Shown: positions 54,043 to 58,503 of the stretch, one piece after another
Numbering within the stretch: the first letter of the stretch is position 1
Layout: the number at the start of each line of letters is the position of its first letter
Source of the DNA: Pseudomonadota bacterium
Lineage (GTDB): Bacteria; Pseudomonadota; Gammaproteobacteria; Burkholderiales; Rhodocyclaceae
DNA length: 58,503 nucleotides
Reading direction: 5' to 3'
Assembly: GCA_026399515.1 (NCBI GenBank)
Contig: JAPLQT010000065.1
Coordinates: 1-58,503 of the forward strand
The notes under the pieces: model-generated
What the model was told of the DNA's origin: nothing
The model's input: the letters and a program-made list of their open reading frames with translations, nothing else
Database searches by the model: none
Made by a program: the position numbers and the translations under genes

Positions 54043-56100
54043 ATGTCCGGACTAATGTTTGCTCTGATTTGCGCTGTTGTGGCAATTGCCTATGGTGCCA
54101 TTTCCAGCAAGTGGATTCTGGCGCAACCGGCCGGAAATGCGCGTATGCAAGAAATTGCCAACGCCATTCAGGTAGGTGCCCAGGCTTACCTCAACCGCCA
54201 ATACACGACCATCGGTATCGTCGGTGTGGTGCTTTTCATCATCATCGGCCTGGTGCCGGCGCTCGGCTGGCTGACCGCCTTCGGTTTCCTGATCGGCGCG
54301 GTGCTTTCCGGCGCGACCGGATACATCGGCATGAACGTATCGGTGCGCGCCAATGTGCGAACAGCCGAAGCCGCGCGTCATGGAATTGCCCCGGCCCTCG
54401 ACGTCGCCTTTAAAGGCGGCGCCATCACCGGCATGCTGGTGGTTGGTCTGGGACTGCTGGGTGTCGCCGGTTATTACGCCTACCTGAAAAGCATCGCCGC
54501 TCCTGACGTCAGCATCGACCACATCATCCATCCATTGATCGGACTGGGCTTCGGCTCTTCATTGATTTCCATCTTCGCCCGTCTTGGCGGTGGCATTTTC
54601 ACCAAGGGCGCCGACGTCGGTGCGGACTTGGTGGGCAAGGTCGAAGCCGGCATCCCCGAGGACGATCCGCGCAATCCGGCGGTGATTGCGGACAACGTCG
54701 GCGACAACGTCGGCGACTGCGCCGGCATGGCGGCCGACTTGTTCGAAACCTATGCCGTGACCATCGTGGCGACCATGCTGCTGGGCGCCTTGATGCTGAG
54801 AGCCAATGCGGAAGCCGCGGCGATCTATCCGCTGGTGCTGGGAGGCTTCTCGATCATCGCCTCGATCATCGGGGTACAGTTCGTCAAGGCACGCGAGGGC
54901 GGCAAGATCATGAACGCCTTGTATCGTGGCCTCGTGGTTTCAGGGGTCCTGGCACTGATCGCCTTCTATCCGATCACCAAGCAATTCATGCCCGACGATG
55001 CGCTGAACAGCGTGTTGAACATCAACGGCGGCGCGCAATGGCGGCTCTACTGCGCATCCATCATCGGCCTGGTCCTGACTGGCCTGATGGTGTTCATCAC
55101 CGAGTACTACACCGGAACCGACTTCAAACCGGTCAAGCACATCGCCGAGGCATCCACCACCGGGCACGGCACCAACATCATCGCTGGTCTCGGCGTATCG
55201 ATGCGTTCCACCGCCTGGCCGGTCTTGTCGGTATGCGCCGCGATCTGGTCCGCCTATGCTTTGGCCGGCCTGTACGGGATTGCCATCGCCGCGGTATCGA
55301 TGTTGTCGATGGCCGGCATCATCGTGGCTCTCGACGCCTATGGCCCGATCACGGACAATGCCGGCGGGATCGCCGAAATGTCCGAGTTGCCGGCCTCCGT
55401 GCGCGCCGTGACCGATCCGCTGGATGCCGTGGGCAACACCACCAAGGCAGTCACCAAGGGTTACGCCATCGGCTCGGCCGCGCTGGCCGCACTAGTGCTG
55501 TTCGCCGACTATACGCATGCCCTCGAGTCCGCCGGCAAAATCCTGACTTTCGATCTTTCCAATCACCTGGTGATCATCGGCCTGTTCATCGGCGGACTGA
55601 TTCCCTACCTCTTCGGCGCCATGGCCATGGAAGCGGTGGGCCGCGCGGCCGGTTCGGTGGTGGTCGAAGTTCGCCGCCAGTTCAAGGAAATCCCCGGCAT
55701 CATGGAAGGCACGGCGAAACCGGATTACTCGCGCGCGGTCGACATGCTGACCAAGGCCGCGATCAAGGAAATGATGGTTCCGTCCCTGCTGCCCGTGCTG
55801 GTGCCGGTGGTTGTCGGCTTTGCTCTTGGACCACAGGCTCTGGGTGGCGTGCTGGTGGGCACCATCGTCACCGGGTTGTTCGTGGCGATTTCCATGACCA
55901 CGGGCGGTGGCGCCTGGGACAATGCCAAGAAATATATCGAGGACGGTCACTTCGGTGGCAAGGGTTCCGAGACCCACAAGGCCGCCGTCACGGGCGACAC
56001 CGTTGGCGATCCCTACAAGGATACCGCCGGTCCGGCGGTGAACCCGCTGATCAAGATCATCAACATCGTTGCCTTGCTGATCGTTCCGTTGGTTGCATGA
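54043..56100 (+). CDS. hppA: Membrane-bound proton-translocating pyrophosphatase, K+-independent type
   Basis: Start at ATG 54043 with AGGGAG upstream; 685 residues, about 16 membrane segments. PPi/Mg2+ site: [20 protein letters not shown] and [21 protein letters not shown]-terminal [15 protein letters not shown] and [37 protein letters not shown] has Lys and Thr at the positions that mark the K+-independent class. Couples PPi hydrolysis (or synthesis) to H+ transport; the PPi-type PFK next door makes or uses the same PPi. Confidence 0.97.
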   Translation: MSGLMFALICAVVAIAYGAISSKWILAQPAGNARMQEIANAIQVGAQAYLNRQYTTIGIVGVVLFIIIGLVPALGWLTAFGFLIGAVLSGATGYIGMNVSVRANVRTAEAARHGIAPALDVAFKGGAITGMLVVGLGLLGVAGYYAYLKSIAAPDVSIDHIIHPLIGLGFGSSLISIFARLGGGIFTKGADVGADLVGKVEAGIPEDDPRNPAVIADNVGDNVGDCAGMAADLFETYAVTIVATMLLGALMLRANAEAAAIYPLVLGGFSIIASIIGVQFVKAREGGKIMNALYRGLVVSGVLALIAFYPITKQFMPDDALNSVLNINGGAQWRLYCASIIGLVLTGLMVFITEYYTGTDFKPVKHIAEASTTGHGTNIIAGLGVSMRSTAWPVLSVCAAIWSAYALAGLYGIAIAAVSMLSMAGIIVALDAYGPITDNAGGIAEMSELPASVRAVTDPLDAVGNTTKAVTKGYAIGSAALAALVLFADYTHALESAGKILTFDLSNHLVIIGLFIGGLIPYLFGAMAMEAVGRAAGSVVVEVRRQFKEIPGIMEGTAKPDYSRAVDMLTKAAIKEMMVPSLLPVLVPVVVGFALGPQALGGVLVGTIVTGLFVAISMTTGGGAWDNAKKYIEDGHFGGKGSETHKAAVTGDTVGDPYKDTAGPAVNPLIKIINIVALLIVPLVA

Positions 56101-56124
56101 TGCGGGCATAGCGTAGCGTCATCG

Positions 56125-56160
56125 AAAAACGGGCGTCCAATTTTGGCCGCCCGTTTTTTT
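56125..56160. terminator. Bidirectional terminator between hppA and murJ
   Basis: AAAAACGGGCG (56125-56135) pairs with CGCCCGTTTTT (56148-56158), followed by TT. Convergent genes on both sides. Confidence 0.88.
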
Positions 56161-56177
56161 TGACGTACCTGTCGTAC

Positions 56178-57716
56178 TCAAAGTGCGCCGTGCTGCCTGA
56201 AGTCTTTAAGGCGGAAACCCAACAGCAATAAAGTGGCGAAGTAGGCAATCGCGCCGCCGATGACCAAGGCGGCGAGATGCAAGGATTTCTCCGTTGCCCT
56301 GCGGTTCAGCCATGCTGCTTCAGTGCCGCTACCGAACCAAAGCACGGCCGCCAGCACCACCAGGGCAAGCGCGAGTTTACCGAGAAAAATCCCCCAGCCC
56401 GGCAATGGGGTATAAGTGCCGTTGCCGCGCAGGCCACGATAGAGCAGGGCGGCGTTGATGCAGGAGGCCAGTCCGACGGCCAACGCCAATCCGGCATGGC
56501 GTAGCCAGCCGATGAATGCCAGATTCATCAGTTGGGTGATCGCCAGCGTGAACAAGGCGATCTTCACAGGCGTGCGGATGTTCTGACGGGCATAGAAGCC
56601 GGGCGCCAGCACCTTGACCAGGATCAGGCCGGCCAGGCCTAAGCTGTAGGCGACCAGGGCACTGCGTGTCTGTAGCACGTCGGTGCCGGTGAACGCGCCA
56701 TGCTGGAACAGCGTGGACACTAAAGGCACAGCCAACAGCGCCAGCGACAGAGCTGCCGGCAGGGTGAGCAGAAGGGTCAGGCGTAACCCCCAGTCGAGCA
56801 GCGCGGAGAATTCCGCGGGTTGGGCATCGGCGTGATATTTCGAGAGGCTGGGCAGCAAGATGGTGCCGAGCGCCGCGCCGAGCAGACCGGCGGGAAACTC
56901 CATCAACCGATCGGCATAGTAAAGCCAGGAAAGACTTCCGCTGGGCAGGAAGGAAGCAAAGATGGTGTTGATGATCAGCGATATCTGCGCCACAGATACG
57001 CCCAGTATGGCCGGTGCCATCAGCTTGAGTATGCGATTGACACCCGGATACTTGAGGCTGAAGGAGAGTTTCGGCAACATGCCGATCCTGGCCAGTGCCG
57101 GCAGTTGTATTGCCAGTTGCAACGCCCCGCCGATGATCACCGCCCAGGCAAGGGCCAGCACCGGCGGATCGAAATAGGGCGCGGCCAGCAAGGCCATGGC
57201 GATGAAACTGAGGTTCAACAGCACCGGCGTGAATGCCGGCAGTGCGAAACGCCCCCAGGTGTTGAGCACGCCTGAAGCCAAGGCCACGAGGGACATGAAC
57301 AGGATGTAGGGAAAAGTGATGCGGGTCAGTTCCACCGTCAATGCGAATTTTTCAGCGTCCGCAGCGAAACCGGGAGCGGTGAGGTATATCAAGATCGGCG
57401 TCAGGACGATGCCCAAGGCGGAGACAATCAGCAATGCCAGCGCCAGTGTCGTGGCGACGTGATCGATCAGGCGTTTCGCTTCCGCGTCCCCGCGCTGGTT
57501 TTTATATTCGGCCAGAATGGGCACGAAGGCTTGCGAAAATGCGCCTTCGGCGAATAGTCGCCGCAGCAGGTTGGGCAAGCGGAAGGCAACCACGAAAGCG
57601 TCGTTTGCCAGTCCGGCGCCAAAAGCATGGGCAATGACTGCGTCACGGACGAAACCGAGGACGCGCGACAACAAGGTCATGCCACTCACCGTGGCGAGAG
57701 TTTTGAGCAGGTTCAT
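56178..57716 (-). CDS. murJ: Lipid II flippase MurJ
   Basis: 512 residues, about 14 membrane segments. MOP-superfamily signatures: [89 protein letters not shown] and [20 protein letters not shown]. Moves lipid II across the inner membrane for peptidoglycan synthesis. Divergent from rpsT with 109 bp between starts, the classic murJ/rpsT neighbourhood. Confidence 0.96.
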   Translation of the reverse strand: MNLLKTLATVSGMTLLSRVLGFVRDAVIAHAFGAGLANDAFVVAFRLPNLLRRLFAEGAFSQAFVPILAEYKNQRGDAEAKRLIDHVATTLALALLIVSALGIVLTPILIYLTAPGFAADAEKFALTVELTRITFPYILFMSLVALASGVLNTWGRFALPAFTPVLLNLSFIAMALLAAPYFDPPVLALAWAVIIGGALQLAIQLPALARIGMLPKLSFSLKYPGVNRILKLMAPAILGVSVAQISLIINTIFASFLPSGSLSWLYYADRLMEFPAGLLGAALGTILLPSLSKYHADAQPAEFSALLDWGLRLTLLLTLPAALSLALLAVPLVSTLFQHGAFTGTDVLQTRSALVAYSLGLAGLILVKVLAPGFYARQNIRTPVKIALFTLAITQLMNLAFIGWLRHAGLALAVGLASCINAALLYRGLRGNGTYTPLPGWGIFLGKLALALVVLAAVLWFGSGTEAAWLNRRATEKSLHLAALVIGGAIAYFATLLLLGFRLKDFRQHGAL

Positions 57717-57762
57717 GCGGAGGGCGAATGTAGCACCGCCGGATGATACCTCCTTCTTCGGC

Positions 57763-57791
57763 TTGCATCGGCCTGAAAAGATCCATATAAT
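57763..57791 (+). promoter_or_regulatory. Sigma-70 promoter of rpsT
   Basis: TTGCAT (57763-57768), 17-bp spacer, perfect TATAAT (57786-57791), start near 57798, leader about 28 nt. Confidence 0.75.
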
Positions 57792-57825
57792 GCCCGGCTT
57801 TCATGCCCTAGCTGGAACTATATAA

Positions 57826-58086
57826 ATGGCAAACAGTGCACAAGCGCGCAAGCGCGCCCGTCAGGCGATCAAGCAGCGTTCCCATAACATGAGCCTGCGT
57901 TCGACCCTGCGCACCGCGATCAAGAAAGTGCAGAAGGCTATTGTCGCAGGCGACAAGACTGCTGCCCAAGCGGTTTTTTCCGAGTCGATGAGCGCGATCG
58001 ACAGCATCGCCGACAAGAAAATCATTCACAAGAATAAGGCAGCGCGCCACAAGAGCCGGCTTTCAGCGGCCATCAAGGCACTCTGA
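57826..58086 (+). CDS. rpsT: 30S ribosomal protein S20
   Basis: 86 residues: [59 protein letters not shown]. Canonical S20, highly basic, all-helical. Ends before an inverted repeat at 58109-58142. Confidence 0.98.
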   Translation: MANSAQARKRARQAIKQRSHNMSLRSTLRTAIKKVQKAIVAGDKTAAQAVFSESMSAIDSIADKKIIHKNKAARHKSRLSAAIKAL

Positions 58087-58108
58087 TTCCGTTTCGATGG
58101 GTTTGACG

Positions 58109-58142
58109 CGGGCGCCTGGGTCCAATTGGAGCAGGGCGCCCG
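58109..58142 (+). terminator. Stem-loop after rpsT
   Basis: CGGGCGCC (58109-58116) pairs with GGCGCCCG (58135-58142) around an 18-nt loop; only a short T-run follows, so it is a modest terminator. Confidence 0.5.
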
Positions 58143-58252
58143 TATCATTTGGCAAAGCCCGCGTCGAACCTTGTTTTACGCCATAAAAACCCCGGAAGGC
58201 GGCCCCAGTGCTTGCCAACCTGCTTAAATTTCATAGAAAATAGAAACCTAGC

Positions 58253-58281
58253 TTGATTTTCTGCCGGCAGATCCATATACT
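58253..58281 (+). promoter_or_regulatory. Sigma-70 promoter for the 3'-terminal gene
   Basis: TTGATT (58253-58258), 17-bp spacer, TATACT (58276-58281). Start near 58288, leader about 26 nt, then AAGGGG and ATG 58314. Confidence 0.7.
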
Positions 58282-58313
58282 GATCTGATGTTATTGACGC
58301 TAAAGGGGTTTCT

Positions 58314-58503
58314 ATGATCTCCCCGGTACTCACCAAGTACGCGTTTCGAATTCGTACGCGCGTCGGCTTGGTCGTGGATAACCTGATGATCCATGGTCTT
58401 GATGAAGCCGACGCGCAGCGCAAACTGCGCCAGATTTATCGCGATTGTGAAATCCTGGCGAGTGTCTGCCACCGCGGCACGGTGCGCACCCCCCCGGCGA
58501 ATT
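58314..58503 (+). CDS. Conserved hypothetical protein, N-terminal part (cut by window edge)
   Basis: 63 codons visible from ATG 58314, with ribosome site AAGGGG 6 nt upstream and a good promoter. Visible segments include MISPVLTKYAFRIRTRVG, then VVDNLMIHGLDEADAQRKLR and CEILASVCHRGTVR. Helical, basic, no signal peptide or membrane segment. I do not recognise a domain, and the downstream end is outside the window. Confidence 0.7.
   Translation, partial: MISPVLTKYAFRIRTRVGLVVDNLMIHGLDEADAQRKLRQIYRDCEILASVCHRGTVRTPPAN

Overview
The window is a 58.5 kb stretch of dense, GC-rich bacterial chromosome. Gene content and order (pcnB-folK next to panB, hda beside an AI-2E family permease and purM, icd divergent from aceK, a clpS-clpA pair, fccB-type flavocytochrome genes) suggest a betaproteobacterium, probably Rhodocyclales or Nitrosomonadales of the Sulfuritalea/Sterolibacteriaceae kind. 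That placement is inferred from gene content; there is no rRNA gene here. I see no tRNA, CRISPR array, prophage or complete insertion sequence. Both window edges cut genes.

Layout. 1-6.0 kb: a leftward block (AI-2E permease, hda, HAD phosphatase, pcnB, folK, DUF486 protein, panB) divergent from purM. 6.1-8.8 kb: a MarR-type regulator divergent from a PLP aminotransferase with two matching palindromic operators, then a MITE-like palindromic element of about 300 bp and a hicAB toxin-antitoxin pair. 8.9-19.1 kb: MgtC/DUF4010 membrane protein, mutL-miaA, DedA, a metallo-beta-lactamase-fold protein, and a purN-DUF3108-RsmB/NOP-MscS run. 19.1-22.5 kb: a possible 54-residue Cys-rich peptide, rpmB-rpmG, radC, and coaBC-dut. 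22.5-26.1 kb: a leftward periplasmic redox cluster (tetraheme NapC/NirT, EB_dh-fold cytochrome, diheme cytochrome c, sulfide-dehydrogenase flavoprotein). 26.4-27.3 kb: a decayed marC and a small conserved protein.

27.5-40.1 kb holds the glyoxylate shunt with its control enzyme: aceB, a haloacid-dehalogenase-like gene and a divergent LysR; aceA under a promoter abutted by an 18-bp palindrome; rraA; clpS-clpA; a cold-shock gene; icd with the phosphorylatable serine; and aceK. AceK can switch Icd off and so divert isocitrate to AceA/AceB, as expected for growth on acetate or fatty acids. 40.2-40.9 kb has two paralogous secreted Lys/Ala-rich proteins. Next come a DUF192 protein, sodB and xseA. 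An intergenic region with two perfect inverted DnaA boxes then leads to a large SEL1-repeat protein and a convergent J-domain coiled-coil protein.

47.4-58.5 kb: exbB-exbD, lpxK (apparently truncated), a Trm112-family gene, kdsB, adk, an ATP-type phosphofructokinase, a convergent PPi-type phosphofructokinase, a K+-independent H+-pyrophosphatase, murJ, rpsT and the start of an unrecognised gene. The adk/pfk/pfp/hppA neighbourhood points to pyrophosphate-linked glycolysis. The features I consider most worth following are the paired-hairpin element beside hicAB, the two-copy GTCAA-N5-TTGAC operator, the FccB/NapC redox cluster, and the PPi module.
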